Notes: generated from the letters alone by a model not told the origin. 64,000 nt of DNA from VXNE01 sp963664635 (GCA_963664635.1 OY761542.1:1736001-1800000); one strand, 5' to 3'. Positions 37,733 through 46,485 are shown, counted from the first letter of the stretch. Numbers and translations: made by a program.

Positions 37733-39045
37733 TGACGAATCCCGTTCTAGACCAGGAGCGAGTCGAGTATCTTCGCGCCCGCCAAGCAGCCTCCGAGCCT
37801 GAAAAGCGGGTCCTGCTTCCAGCCTGGCCGCGCCCCGACAAGGAACTGCCGCAGGTGCACCTCGAGGTCAACTGGGTCCGTCTCTCCACCCTGAACCACC
37901 GCACGCGATCCGAGCAGATGCGCATCGCGCACCAGCTGAACCGACCCGACCTGTTCAAAGCGGACCCAAACGGCGAGGAGGCGCAGGATCAGCAGTATCG
38001 GATTCTTGCCGACCAAGAGGGTTTCGACGACCTGAAGGTCGACCTCAGGGATCGCGGCCAGCAACAACCCGCCGTGGTCACCGCCGAAGGCGTCTTGATC
38101 AACGGAAACCGCCGGACCGCCGCGTTGCGTAGCCTGTTCAACGACGACGACCACCAGCCCTCCCGTCACATAACCTGCCTAGTCCTGCCCGCAGACGCCA
38201 ATCTGAGCGAGATGGTCGATCTGGAGACCGAGCTGCAGATCGCCCGCGAGTTCAAGGAGGACTACACCTGGGTCAACGAAGCCCTCCTCATCGAAGAGAT
38301 CTTCGAGCGCGAAGGAAAGGACTGGAAGAGGGTGGCTTCGCGAATGCACATGGCCGTCCCCGCCGTGCGGCGTCAGTACGAGAAACTGCAACAGCTGCAC
38401 CAACTCGTGGCCCTGTCGCAGGGAACTCGGCACCATGCGGATTTCGTTGAGAACGAGTCCGCCTTCACCGAGCTCGCCAACCACGTCAAAGGCAAACCGG
38501 CCGACGAAGCGGCATCGGTCCGCGGTGCCTACTTTCTCGGCACCCTGACGGGCGTGAACTACCGCACGCTCCGACACCTCCGCCGACCTGACGCCAGCCG
38601 CCGGGTCAGGCAGGAACTCGAAGGCGACCCGACGTTAGGTCCCCTGCTGAACGCAGACGACCAGAAGGAGGAGTCCGACATTCTGGACGAGGTGCTGGGC
38701 CCGCAGAACGACCGGGGCTCCAGCGATCTCACCCCGATACTCTCCTACGTGGCGCGCCAAGGCCAAAGCCAGGAAGTCGAAGTTAACGGCGAGAAGATCG
38801 CCACGAAGGATTTGCGTGAGTCCATCAAGCTGGCCGTCGACATCGCCGCGGAAGAAGCTCACAACGAGGACGAGGACCAAAACGCGGCGGTCGCTCCGAT
38901 CAAGCATCTCGAACGCGCCACCAGCAGCGTTGCCAAGGCCGCCGACGCGCTGGAGAAGGCACGGCCGTTGAAGGACTGGGATGAGGCCGAGTACGCCAAA
39001 CGGCTCGCGCAATTCAAGGCGACGCTACCCCGTCTGGACGCGTAG
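37732..39045 (+). CDS. ParB-like domain protein
   Basis: 437 aa, start overlapping the upstream stop (TAATG). Residues about 40-140 hold a ParB/sulfiredoxin-type fold: 'VNWVRLSTLNHRTRSEQM' followed by 'GQQQPAVVTAEGVLINGNRR' and 'TAALRSL'; the GNRR motif is the phosphate-binding signature of ParB N-domains. A helix-turn-helix-like region ('WKRVASRMHMAVPAVRRQY') follows, as in ParB proteins. The C-terminus is a long acidic helical region. Chromosomal ParB would be next to parA, which is absent, so this is a specialised member as found in phosphorothioation and other defence clusters. It may bind or cut DNA, or regulate the nuclease. Confidence 0.8.
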   Translation: MTNPVLDQERVEYLRARQAASEPEKRVLLPAWPRPDKELPQVHLEVNWVRLSTLNHRTRSEQMRIAHQLNRPDLFKADPNGEEAQDQQYRILADQEGFDDLKVDLRDRGQQQPAVVTAEGVLINGNRRTAALRSLFNDDDHQPSRHITCLVLPADANLSEMVDLETELQIAREFKEDYTWVNEALLIEEIFEREGKDWKRVASRMHMAVPAVRRQYEKLQQLHQLVALSQGTRHHADFVENESAFTELANHVKGKPADEAASVRGAYFLGTLTGVNYRTLRHLRRPDASRRVRQELEGDPTLGPLLNADDQKEESDILDEVLGPQNDRGSSDLTPILSYVARQGQSQEVEVNGEKIATKDLRESIKLAVDIAAEEAHNEDEDQNAAVAPIKHLERATSSVAKAADALEKARPLKDWDEAEYAKRLAQFKATLPRLDA

Positions 39046-39048
39046 GCG

Positions 39049-40947
39049 ATGATATCGGTCGAGCTCTACCGGCAAGATCGTCCTACGGTTCTGGTTCAGC
39101 GGTCCGACGACGCCAACCCCGGCGCGTGGGCGATGATCCAGGAGGCTCTCGCCCGCGGCGTCTTGTCCGGGTCGATCGACCGGACCGTCGTCCACGCCGA
39201 CGTCTTCCTGGCCGAACTGGACGTACTGCGCGAACTCCGCGCGATCTATGGCGAGGCCCTCAAGCTCGGACCGACGCTGACCGCGCATCTCGCATCCATG
39301 GCTGCGGATCGGCGCGCTCGGGAGACGGCAGTCGGCGGCGGCGTCAAGCTCGAGGATCTGGACGACCTCGACGACGAGTTGCGCGCCGCCGGTTTCGTCC
39401 GGACGCTCAAGCCGTTCCAGCGGGAGAACCTAACTCGGGTGCTGCGCCTTCCTCACGCCGCTGATTTCTCGGTGCCCGGCGCCGGCAAGACGACGTTGGC
39501 TCTCGCCGCTTTCGCGATTCTGCGCCACCGCGGAGCAGTCGACCGCCTGATGGTCGTTGCTCCGATCGCGGCGTTCGAGGCCTGGAGGGAGGAGGCCGCG
39601 GCGTGCTTCGAAGATCCCCTCGATCTAGTGGTCTACCGCGGCCCCGACACGTACGTCCCCAGCGCAACCGACGTCCTGGTGTCGAACTACCACCGCGTTG
39701 CCAGCGACTACGACCGCATCCGCCACTTCGTCGCCGCCTCGCGCACTCAGGTCGTCCTGGACGAGGCCCACCGCGTGAAACGCGGACCCGAAGGCGTACA
39801 TGGCCGGGCGGTCCTCGATCTCGCCTACGCCGCTTCGCGGCGCGACGTGCTCACGGGCACCCCCGCGCCCCAAGGAGCCCACGACCTCGCGGCCCTCGTC
39901 AAGTTCCTCTATCCCGGCCAGGACCGCCAGATACTGCCCCATTCCGCCTACCACGAAGCGCTGGGGCGCGACCCGAAGGTGCTCGCGGAGACGCAAGCCG
40001 CCATACGCTCCTACTTCGTCAGGACGCCGAAATCCGCTCTCCGTCTTCCGCCGACCGCCTTTGAGGTGGTCAGCCGCGAGATGCCGTCGATTCAGTCCGC
40101 CATCTACGACGCGCTGGTCGGACGCTATCGTGGCAGTCTCTCGCTGTCAGATCGCAGTCGACACGACATGCGCCGGCTCGGCCGCATCATGATGTACCTG
40201 CTCGAAGCCGCGACCAATCCCATGCTCCTCAACTCAGGATCAGACAGCGGCGACGACCCCGGCTTCTCCCACCCGCCCATCGAACTCTCGGGCGACGAGA
40301 CTGTACCCCAACTGCTGGCGCAGTACGGCCGCTTCGAAACGCCGTGGAAGTACGCGAAGGTGGAGTCCATCGTCGCGGACGCGGCGGCCAGAGGCGAGAA
40401 GGTCCTGGTGTGGACGAATTTCGTGCGCAACATCCGGGCGCTCTTTCGCCACCTGTCGCAATACGGTCCGGCGGTCGTTCATGGCGGCGTGCCGTCGCAG
40501 CAGGGGCCGTCCCCGGACACCGTCACGCGCGAGATGGAGTTCGACCGTTTCCGGCACGACCCGAACTGTTCGGTCCTCCTGGCGAATCCGGCCGCGTGCG
40601 GCGAAGGCGTCAGCCTGCATCACTGGTGCCATCACGCCGTGTATCTCGACCGCTCGTTCAACGCGAGTCACTTCCTGCAAAGCCAGGACCGGATCCACCG
40701 CCTCGGCCTGGACAAGGACACGATCACCACGTTCACAGTCCTCGTGAGCCGCGGCACGATCGACGAGACGGTCGACGTACGATTGATCGAGAAGGTCGAG
40801 GCCCTGTCGACTCTCATGAACGACCCGGGACTAGTGCAGGTGGCGCTCCCCAACGCCGACGTGGGCGAAGGCGGAACGCCCGTCTTCGAGGACGACGTCA
40901 CTGCAGTCCTAGCCCACCTAGAAGGCTCGGATGCGAGAGCTGCCTAG
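39049..40947 (+). CDS. SNF2-family DNA helicase/translocase
   Basis: 632 aa. The N-terminal 125 residues are of unknown fold. The helicase core begins 'LKPFQRENLTRVL'. Walker A is 'VPGAGKTTLALAAF'; motif II is 'VVLDEAHRVK'; motif III is 'LTGTPAPQGAHDL'. The second RecA domain has 'VLVWTNFVRNIRAL', 'NPAACGEGVSLHHW' and motif VI 'QSQDRIHRLG'. It is 3 bp after the ParB-like gene and its end overlaps the following gene by 17 bp. SNF2 motors in defence systems move along DNA to bring nucleases to unmodified sites; that role here is an inference from the neighbours. Confidence 0.93.
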   Translation: MISVELYRQDRPTVLVQRSDDANPGAWAMIQEALARGVLSGSIDRTVVHADVFLAELDVLRELRAIYGEALKLGPTLTAHLASMAADRRARETAVGGGVKLEDLDDLDDELRAAGFVRTLKPFQRENLTRVLRLPHAADFSVPGAGKTTLALAAFAILRHRGAVDRLMVVAPIAAFEAWREEAAACFEDPLDLVVYRGPDTYVPSATDVLVSNYHRVASDYDRIRHFVAASRTQVVLDEAHRVKRGPEGVHGRAVLDLAYAASRRDVLTGTPAPQGAHDLAALVKFLYPGQDRQILPHSAYHEALGRDPKVLAETQAAIRSYFVRTPKSALRLPPTAFEVVSREMPSIQSAIYDALVGRYRGSLSLSDRSRHDMRRLGRIMMYLLEAATNPMLLNSGSDSGDDPGFSHPPIELSGDETVPQLLAQYGRFETPWKYAKVESIVADAAARGEKVLVWTNFVRNIRALFRHLSQYGPAVVHGGVPSQQGPSPDTVTREMEFDRFRHDPNCSVLLANPAACGEGVSLHHWCHHAVYLDRSFNASHFLQSQDRIHRLGLDKDTITTFTVLVSRGTIDETVDVRLIEKVEALSTLMNDPGLVQVALPNADVGEGGTPVFEDDVTAVLAHLEGSDARAA

Positions 40948-41842
40948 CCAAGGCCGCTGTCACGCCGCCTTTCTGCTGGCCTACAGCGCCCGTCTTAAGC
41001 CGCCCGCCACCCCAGACGCTTGGATCGGCGCCGCCCTGAACCGCGCCACGATCATGGCGGCGGCGACCGACATTCGCGGCACAGCGGAGATCCTTCTGAC
41101 CGCCCAGCTCGCGACGGCGGAGGACGGCGTCGCAGTCGACGGACGCTTGCTCCGAGTAAGCCAGCAGGCCGACCATCGCTCCCTCGCCGCCATCGCCCGT
41201 CTCCTGCTGAGTCGTTTTCCGCCCGGTTGGATCGTCTCCGCCGTCGTCGACGGCGAGTTTCGGCCCGAGTACGTGCCGGATGCCGACCTGCGGCGGCTGG
41301 CTTGGCTCGGCGCAGACCTTGCGCCCATCGTACTGTCCGTTCACCGCGCCATCACCGCCGCCGACGAGGACGAGCTGCGCAAACAGATTGGCGACGCCGG
41401 CGAACTGGCCGTCGTCTCCGCACTCCGAAGGGTCGGCGTCGAACCGAACCACGTCGCGCTGCTGTCCGACGCGTACGGCTACGATATCGAGTACGGTGCC
41501 GACCAGGATCTGCATCGGCTGGAAGTGAAGGCCTGCGTCCAGCGCACTGCAGACAAGGTGATCGTCACACGAAACGAGTACGAGAAAGCGGCGGCGTTCG
41601 CATCCTCATGGAGGCTGGTGCAGGTCTGCTTCGCCTCGGGAGTCGTCGTGAACAAACGCGCGACCCACGCCGATGTCCTCGGCATCCGGGAGCTGCCCTC
41701 CGACTCGCTCGTGGCACTTGGTCCTCCTGCGACCAAGGCATTTCGTTGGCTGGACTCCGCCGAGTTTCGACCGCCCGACGACTCCTGGAGAGACAGTGCT
41801 CTTCGGGTCGCCGACGACTTCTGCGTGGACTTCGCTCTGTGA
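40931..41842 (+). CDS. DUF3883-type (NOV C-terminal-like) predicted nuclease
   Basis: 303 aa from ATG 40931, overlapping the helicase gene. The C-terminal part has 'RKQIGDAGELAVVSALRRVG', 'SDAYGYDIEYGADQDLHRLE' and 'VKACVQRTADKVIVTRNEYE'. This is the D-x(n)-E-x-K arrangement (YDIEY then LEVKA) of the PD-(D/E)xK-like DUF3883 domain. The following Asn-Glu helix and 'SSWRLVQVCFASG' also fit. The N-terminal 130 residues are unassigned. With the helicase before it and the methyltransferase after it, it is the best candidate for the cutting subunit of the block. Confidence 0.8.
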   Translation: MRELPSQGRCHAAFLLAYSARLKPPATPDAWIGAALNRATIMAAATDIRGTAEILLTAQLATAEDGVAVDGRLLRVSQQADHRSLAAIARLLLSRFPPGWIVSAVVDGEFRPEYVPDADLRRLAWLGADLAPIVLSVHRAITAADEDELRKQIGDAGELAVVSALRRVGVEPNHVALLSDAYGYDIEYGADQDLHRLEVKACVQRTADKVIVTRNEYEKAAAFASSWRLVQVCFASGVVVNKRATHADVLGIRELPSDSLVALGPPATKAFRWLDSAEFRPPDDSWRDSALRVADDFCVDFAL

Positions 41843-41966
41843 CGGAGAACAGAAACCGGCGAACTGCCCGCTGCGGGGATTCCGAGGGGCTCCCACGGCC
41901 ACGGGCGTTGACATGCCTCCGGCCCTGACTTAGGGTCGGGTCTGCAGCACTTTGCGGCGGAATGCA

Positions 41967-42170
41967 GTGGCCACCAAGGAACGGCTCACCGTTAACATCG
42001 ACGCCGAGCAGTTCGAGCGCCTCCAGAGGCTGGCCGAACAACACGGCGTGTCCATGGCTTGGCTTGGTCGGCAGGCGATCGCGCAGTTTCTCGCCGACCA
42101 AGCGCGGCAGACGGAGTTGCCATTTCCACCCATCCACGCCACCCCGCGACAGCCGGAACACTCGGCATGA
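41967..42170 (+). CDS. Ribbon-helix-helix (CopG-like) protein
   Basis: 67 aa from GTG 41967. 'KERLTVNIDAEQFERLQRLA' is the RHH strand and first helix; 'HGVSMAWLGRQAIAQFLADQ' is the second helix. The Pro-rich tail 'LPFPPIHATPRQPE' is outside the fold. Its stop overlaps the methyltransferase start (ATGA, 42167-42170). Small DNA-binding proteins ahead of methyltransferase genes often act as controller (C) proteins that time the onset of restriction, a likely role here. There is a gap of 124 bp from the previous gene, which may contain an internal promoter. Confidence 0.75.
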   Translation: MATKERLTVNIDAEQFERLQRLAEQHGVSMAWLGRQAIAQFLADQARQTELPFPPIHATPRQPEHSA

Positions 42171-43315
42171 CCGGCTCCTTTTACGAGTTCTTCGCCGGCG
42201 GCGGCATGGCCCGCGCCGGCCTCGGGGACCAGTGGCGCTGCCTATTCGCCAACGACTTCGACCACAAGAAGGCCGAGACCTACAGGCTGAACTGGCGCGA
42301 CGACGCGATGCTATGCGACGACATCCGCGACATCACGACGAGCGAGCTTCCTCGCGCGGCCGACCTAGCCTGGGCCTCGTTTCCCTGCCAGGACCTCTCT
42401 CTCGCTGGCGGCGGCGCAGGCCTGCGAGGCGAGCGCTCCGGTACCTTCTGGCCGTTCTGGCGACTAGTCACCAGCCTGCGCCGGGAACGCAGAGCTCCTG
42501 CAATCATCGCCCTCGAAAACGTCTGCGGCACGCTCACGTCGCATGGCGGAAGGGACTTCGAAGAGCTCTGCCGGGCCCTCGCGGAAGGCGGATACCGATA
42601 TGGGGCGGTGGTCGTCGACGCCGCCTTGTTCCTTCCTCAGTCGCGCCCGCGGCTGATCCTGGTTGCCGTGCGCGACGGCGTGCCGGTGCCCGACCGCCTG
42701 GCCGCGCACGCTCCCGCAGGCCCATTCCATCCGAAGGCCCTCCGCGCCGCCGTCGCTAGACTGCCGCGGGAGCTGACACGCCATTGGGTCTGGTGGTCGC
42801 TCGCCAGCCCGCCACCGCGCAATCTGGCCCTGTCCGATCTCATCGAGGACGATCCGCCCGATGTCCCCTGGCACACGCCCGAGCAGACCGCGACGCTCCT
42901 CGGAATGATGAGCGACGTCAACCTGAGGAAGCTACGCGCCGCCAAGTCAGAGCGCCGAGCAATCGTCGGCACGGTCTACAAGCGCACCCGGCGCGACGAC
43001 GTCGGCCGCAGGATTCAACGTGCCGAGGCCAGGTTCGACGGAGTCGCTGGCTGCCTGCGCACACCGGCCGGCGGATCGAGCAGACAGGTAGTCGTCGTGG
43101 TCAAGGGCACCAAGGTGCGCACGCGCCTGATCTCCAGCCGTGAGACCGCACGGCTCATGGGCCTTCCCGACGAGTACGCGCTTCCGGCCAGCTACAACGA
43201 GGCCTACCACCTTACCGGCGACGGAGTCGCAGTTCCGGTGGTTCGCTTCGTCGCCGAGCAGGTGATAGAACCCATCTTGCTCCAACGCGACATCCGGCAG
43301 CGACAGGCCGCATGA
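42167..43315 (+). CDS. DNA (cytosine-5) methyltransferase
   Basis: 382 aa. Motif I 'SFYEFFAGGGMARAGLG', motif IV 'SFPCQDLSLAG' with the catalytic Cys, motif VI 'IIALENVCGTL', motif VIII 'LPQSRPRLIL', and motifs IX/X around 'SSRETARLMGLPDEY' and 'LTGDGVAVPVVRF' are all present and in order. The target-recognition region lies between about residues 195 and 300. The enzyme appears complete and active. The gene is coupled to the RHH gene upstream and to a broken gene downstream by ATGA overlaps. It probably protects host DNA from the nuclease part of the block. Confidence 0.95.
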   Translation: MTGSFYEFFAGGGMARAGLGDQWRCLFANDFDHKKAETYRLNWRDDAMLCDDIRDITTSELPRAADLAWASFPCQDLSLAGGGAGLRGERSGTFWPFWRLVTSLRRERRAPAIIALENVCGTLTSHGGRDFEELCRALAEGGYRYGAVVVDAALFLPQSRPRLILVAVRDGVPVPDRLAAHAPAGPFHPKALRAAVARLPRELTRHWVWWSLASPPPRNLALSDLIEDDPPDVPWHTPEQTATLLGMMSDVNLRKLRAAKSERRAIVGTVYKRTRRDDVGRRIQRAEARFDGVAGCLRTPAGGSSRQVVVVVKGTKVRTRLISSRETARLMGLPDEYALPASYNEAYHLTGDGVAVPVVRFVAEQVIEPILLQRDIRQRQAA

Positions 43316-43476
43316 GCGTTGTTCCGGGCGAGAAGAACCACGATCTTCGGGAGCGGATCAAGAACTTCGCTGAAACGCTTAAGACCGAGGCCCACGCCTT
43401 TGGGCGACCATGGGCTGGCCGAGGAAGACTTCTGCGCAAGCGTGTTCCGAGGCGCTGTCGAAAGGGTCCGCCTGCT
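43312..43476 (+). pseudogene. Broken last gene of the block (N-terminal fragment)
   Basis: ATG 43312 overlaps the methyltransferase stop as ATGA. The frame reads 'KNHDLRERIKNFAETLKTEA' and then needs one shift at the TTT near 43400 to continue 'GDHGLAEEDFCASVFRGAV'. An extra T in 'gcctttgggcgac' would explain it. The coding sense ends at about 43476, where reversed IS1380 sequence begins. The full protein is not recognisable from this N-terminal stub. Loss of this gene may have disabled part of the system. Confidence 0.6.
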
Positions 43477-43745
43477 CCGTCGCCAGCGACAACAGCACGT
43501 CGCGGCGCAGGGCGTCGTGATCGTTGAGATCCTCGTAACCCAGCGCCAATGCGTAGACGCGCTGCGCCAACAGCGTGCGCAGATCGTGTTCCACGCTCGC
43601 CGGCTGGCGGTAATCCACGAAACACGCGGCCAGCCGCGCCGTCAGTCCGATGCGTCGATCCACTTCACGAAGCAACAAGCCGCCGCCATCCGAACTCATG
43701 TGTCCGCCGTCGAACCGGCCCGCGTTGGGCCAGGCAGCAACTGAC
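43477..43745 (-). pseudogene. IS1380-family transposase remnant
   Basis: On the minus strand the translation reads 'RFDGGHMSSDGGGLLLREVD', 'RIGLTARLAACFVDYRQPAS', 'VEHDLRTLLAQRVYALALGY' and 'EDLNDHDALRRDVLLSLATE', the conserved N-terminal quarter of IS1380 transposases, which are usually about 400-450 aa. Both ends are cut: the very N-terminus is missing near 43745 and homology ends near 43480. No catalytic Asp/Glu set is left. It separates the defence block from the selenocysteine-type peroxiredoxin gene. Confidence 0.8.
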
Positions 43746-43754
43746 GGGGAGAAC

Positions 43755-44231
43755 ATGGTGGAGAAACTAGCTGGCGGGGACGCATTCCCCGAGGTGACAC
43801 TGAACGTCGCAGGCGGCGGGACGCTCAGCGTGCCGGCCGATCTGGAAACGAGTCTGACGATCCTGCTGTTCTACCGGGGCTACTGGTGACCCTATTGCAT
43901 GCGGTTGCTAACCGGATATGAGGAACGCCGTGCAGCGTTCGCGGAACAGGGCGTCGGCATCATCGCCGCGGCCGTCGATAGCGAAGAGAAGACGCTTGGT
44001 GTTGCAGAGGGCCTTGGATTCCCCGTCGCCTACGGGGTTACGAGAGAGCAGGCAACCCTCCTCGACTCCTGGTGGGATGAGGGGCGCGACTACATCCAAC
44101 CGAGCGAGTTCGTCCTGTCGAGGAGCGGGAAGGTGATGATGTCCTCCTACGGCAACTCGCCGATCGGCCGCATGGATTCGGCGGAGGCGTTGACGTTGAT
44201 CACCTTCCTGAACGCCCGTCGGAAGGGCTAG
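43755..44231 (+). CDS. Peroxiredoxin-like (AhpC/TSA) protein with in-frame TGA at the redox cysteine: candidate selenoprotein
   Basis: Read through, the frame gives 158 aa from ATG 43755 (GGGGAG upstream at 43746-43751). 'TILLFYRGYW' is followed by TGA (43887-43889) and then 'PYCMRLLTGYEERRAAF', so the sequence is RGYW-U-PYC. Relatives have RG(Y/W)WCPYC, with the first Cys as the reactive residue; the TGA is exactly there (residue 45), with Cys48 as resolving residue. After the TGA the frame stays open for 113 codons with family-like sequence ('GVGIIAAAVDSEEKT', 'LGFPVAYGVTREQATLLDSW', 'YIQPSEFVLSRSGKVM'). A hairpin of bacterial SECIS type follows the TGA. The alternative is a recent TGC-to-TGA nonsense mutation. 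No sel genes are in this window. Confidence 0.7.
43887..43920 (+). promoter_or_regulatory. Candidate bacterial SECIS hairpin
   Basis: Stem CGGTT (43902-43906) pairs with AACCG (43910-43914) around a three-base loop GCT; CAT (43898-43900) and ATG (43918-43920) can extend it across an internal loop. The apical loop starts 17 nt after the TGA and begins with G, which agrees with the known layout of bacterial SECIS elements (short stem-loop with a loop G a few tens of nt downstream). Confidence 0.5.
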
Positions 44232-44241
44232 GGCGACTGCC

Positions 44242-46485
44242 TCAGAACTGGAGATCGAGGGTCACGCCGTAGGTCCTCGGTTCCTGGAATCGCGCCCGCA
44301 TGGTGCCGGCGGGCAGAAAGGCCGAGCCGAACGCGCGGTATACCCTGCTGTCGTCGTCGGTGAGGTTTTTCGCCCACAGCGCGACGCCCCAGAGATCCGA
44401 TGCCGGTCGATAGGTTATTCGGCCGCCCAGCAGCGTCTGCGCAGGCAGGACATCGTCGGGATGGTTGTGGAACGAGCCGTCCGAAAACCGCTCGTCCACG
44501 TAGCTCAGATCCAGCCGCGACACAAGCCTGCCGCGGACCATCCGGGCCGTATGCTGCGCGGATGCGTTGATCGTCCAGCTTGGCGCGAGGGGTAGCGTAT
44601 TGCCGCTGGCGTCGAAGAATCCGCCTCGACGCTGATCTTCCACGTCTTCCAGGTCATCGTAGACGGTATCCATATAGCCAACCCCCGCGCTCAGTCGCAG
44701 TCCATCGGTTGGTAGCGCGACCATCTCCAGCTCGAACCCCTGACCGCTGGCGGTCCCCGCGTTGGACATGTAACGTAGCGGGATTCCCCCCGGCCCACAG
44801 TCAACGCAGCCCAGGCGTACCTGCAGGTCCTCGTAGTCCATGTAGAAGACGGCGAGGTTCATGCTCAAACGGCTCTCCAGCCAACTTGACTTCATGCCGA
44901 GTTCGTAGCTGGTGACCTTTTCGGGATCGGTGATCAGGTTGTTCGCCGCAAAGTCCGCCAGCGGGTTCGCCGTGGTGTTGAAGGCGCCGGATTTCACCCC
45001 GGTCCCTATGCTCCCGTACACCATCACATCCTGGTGGATCTGGTAGCGCAAGCCGCCGGTCCATGTCCATTCGTCGAGGATGATGTCAACCGGCGCTTCC
45101 GTCGTTGCCGTGAGGGCCGGATTGCCCAGCACGAAACAGGTGATGGGGTTTACGCAGCTCGAAGGATGGGTCTTCTGTTCCTTCGTTTCGTCGGTGTAAC
45201 GCACGCCGCTGAACAGGGTCGCCTGTTCGTTCAGGTCGAAATTGGCGTGGACGAACGCGGCCCAGCCCTTTCGGTCCAGCGTATTTCCGCCTCGTGCAAT
45301 GCTCGAGTCTCGTACCGGCGGGAAGGGAAATCCCTGGCCTATGAATATGACATCGCTGGTGTTGCCCTGTTCGTCACCGTAGTACAGGCCGGCGACAAAG
45401 TCATGGCTGCGGCCCGCCGGCGAAGCGATGCGCAGTTCCTGGCTGAACTGTTCGGTGTCCACGAACGCCTCGATGTTGAGGACGGGGTTGGGCGTGGCTT
45501 CGACATCGGCATTGAAGCCGAGCTCGTCCTCCAGGAAAGCCGTCGTGGAGTGCAGCGTATAGCCGTCCGCGAACTCATGCTCGATCGAGACCGACGTGTT
45601 GAACAGGTCTATCTTCGAGAAGTTCTCGGAGTCGTTCGTGGTCGTGAAGTCGCGACCGTCCGATGCCGGGCCCTCTATGTGCTCGAAAAAGTAGTCCTCC
45701 GACTCCGACTTGTATGCGCTGATGGAGAGGTCGATGGTGGTCCGGTCGCCCGGCGTGTATCGCACCTGAAAGCGCCCGCTGGCCCTGTGCCTGTTGGCGA
45801 GGTTGTCGTTGCCCGTGGTGAGGTTGGTCGCGTAGCCGTCCTTCTCGTAGCTCTCGGCGAACAGCTTGACCGCCAGAACGTCGGCGACGATCGGAACGTT
45901 CAGGCTGCCCCGGGCATGCAACATGCTGCGGTCACCGACATCGACGGAGAAGTTCCCGAAGAACTGGTCCGTCGCCGGTTTCCTGCTCGTGATGTTGATT
46001 GCGCCACTGATCGTATTGCGGCCGAACAGCGTGCCCTGGGGCCCGCGCAGGACTTCCACCCGTTCCACGTCCCCCATGTTGGCGTTGGCGTTGAACTGCC
46101 GGGAGTGGAAGACGCCGTCGACATAGACCCCAACGCTTGAGTCGAAGCCGATGTCCTGCGGCTCGGTCCGGGAGTTGATGCCGCGAATCGAGATGAAGGA
46201 AAGGGCGTGGTTCACGGACTCGGCGAAGACGAAGTTGGGCACCTGGACGGACAGGTCCTGCAGGTTCAGGGCGCCGGTGGCGAGAATGTCCTCCGCCTGC
46301 ACGGCGGAGATGGAGATCGGCACGTCCTGCAGACTCTGCGTGCGGCGCGTGGCCGTGACCAGGATTTCCTCGATCGTCTGTTCGTCTGCCGCAGCCGGAG
46401 CTTCTTCCTCGGAAAAGGCTGGGTTGGTTGCGCCGCAGGCGACGAGCGTTGTGGCGACCGCCCTGAGCAAAAGGGAGTGGTTCAT
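44242..46485 (-). CDS. TonB-dependent receptor (second)
   Basis: 747 aa from ATG 46485, with GGGGA upstream. Signal region 'LLLRAVATTLVACGATNPAF' and TonB-box-like 'IEEILVTATRRTQSLQDVP'. Plug domain: 'FISIRGINSRTEPQDIGFD', 'VERVEVLRGPQGTLFGRNT'. The barrel ends 'RTYGVTLDLQF' with terminal Phe, the BAM recognition signal. The sequence belongs to the broad 'FecA/CirA-like' TonB receptors frequent in marine Gammaproteobacteria that take up organic nutrients. It is convergent with the peroxiredoxin gene (10 bp between stops) and divergent from the nirB remnant. Confidence 0.94.
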   Translation of the reverse strand: MNHSLLLRAVATTLVACGATNPAFSEEEAPAAADEQTIEEILVTATRRTQSLQDVPISISAVQAEDILATGALNLQDLSVQVPNFVFAESVNHALSFISIRGINSRTEPQDIGFDSSVGVYVDGVFHSRQFNANANMGDVERVEVLRGPQGTLFGRNTISGAINITSRKPATDQFFGNFSVDVGDRSMLHARGSLNVPIVADVLAVKLFAESYEKDGYATNLTTGNDNLANRHRASGRFQVRYTPGDRTTIDLSISAYKSESEDYFFEHIEGPASDGRDFTTTNDSENFSKIDLFNTSVSIEHEFADGYTLHSTTAFLEDELGFNADVEATPNPVLNIEAFVDTEQFSQELRIASPAGRSHDFVAGLYYGDEQGNTSDVIFIGQGFPFPPVRDSSIARGGNTLDRKGWAAFVHANFDLNEQATLFSGVRYTDETKEQKTHPSSCVNPITCFVLGNPALTATTEAPVDIILDEWTWTGGLRYQIHQDVMVYGSIGTGVKSGAFNTTANPLADFAANNLITDPEKVTSYELGMKSSWLESRLSMNLAVFYMDYEDLQVRLGCVDCGPGGIPLRYMSNAGTASGQGFELEMVALPTDGLRLSAGVGYMDTVYDDLEDVEDQRRGGFFDASGNTLPLAPSWTINASAQHTARMVRGRLVSRLDLSYVDERFSDGSFHNHPDDVLPAQTLLGGRITYRPASDLWGVALWAKNLTDDDSRVYRAFGSAFLPAGTMRARFQEPRTYGVTLDLQF

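Noticed and set aside
37732..39045. Chromosome or plasmid partition parB
   Set aside because: No parA and no parS-like repeats are adjacent; the gene is embedded in a helicase/methyltransferase operon.
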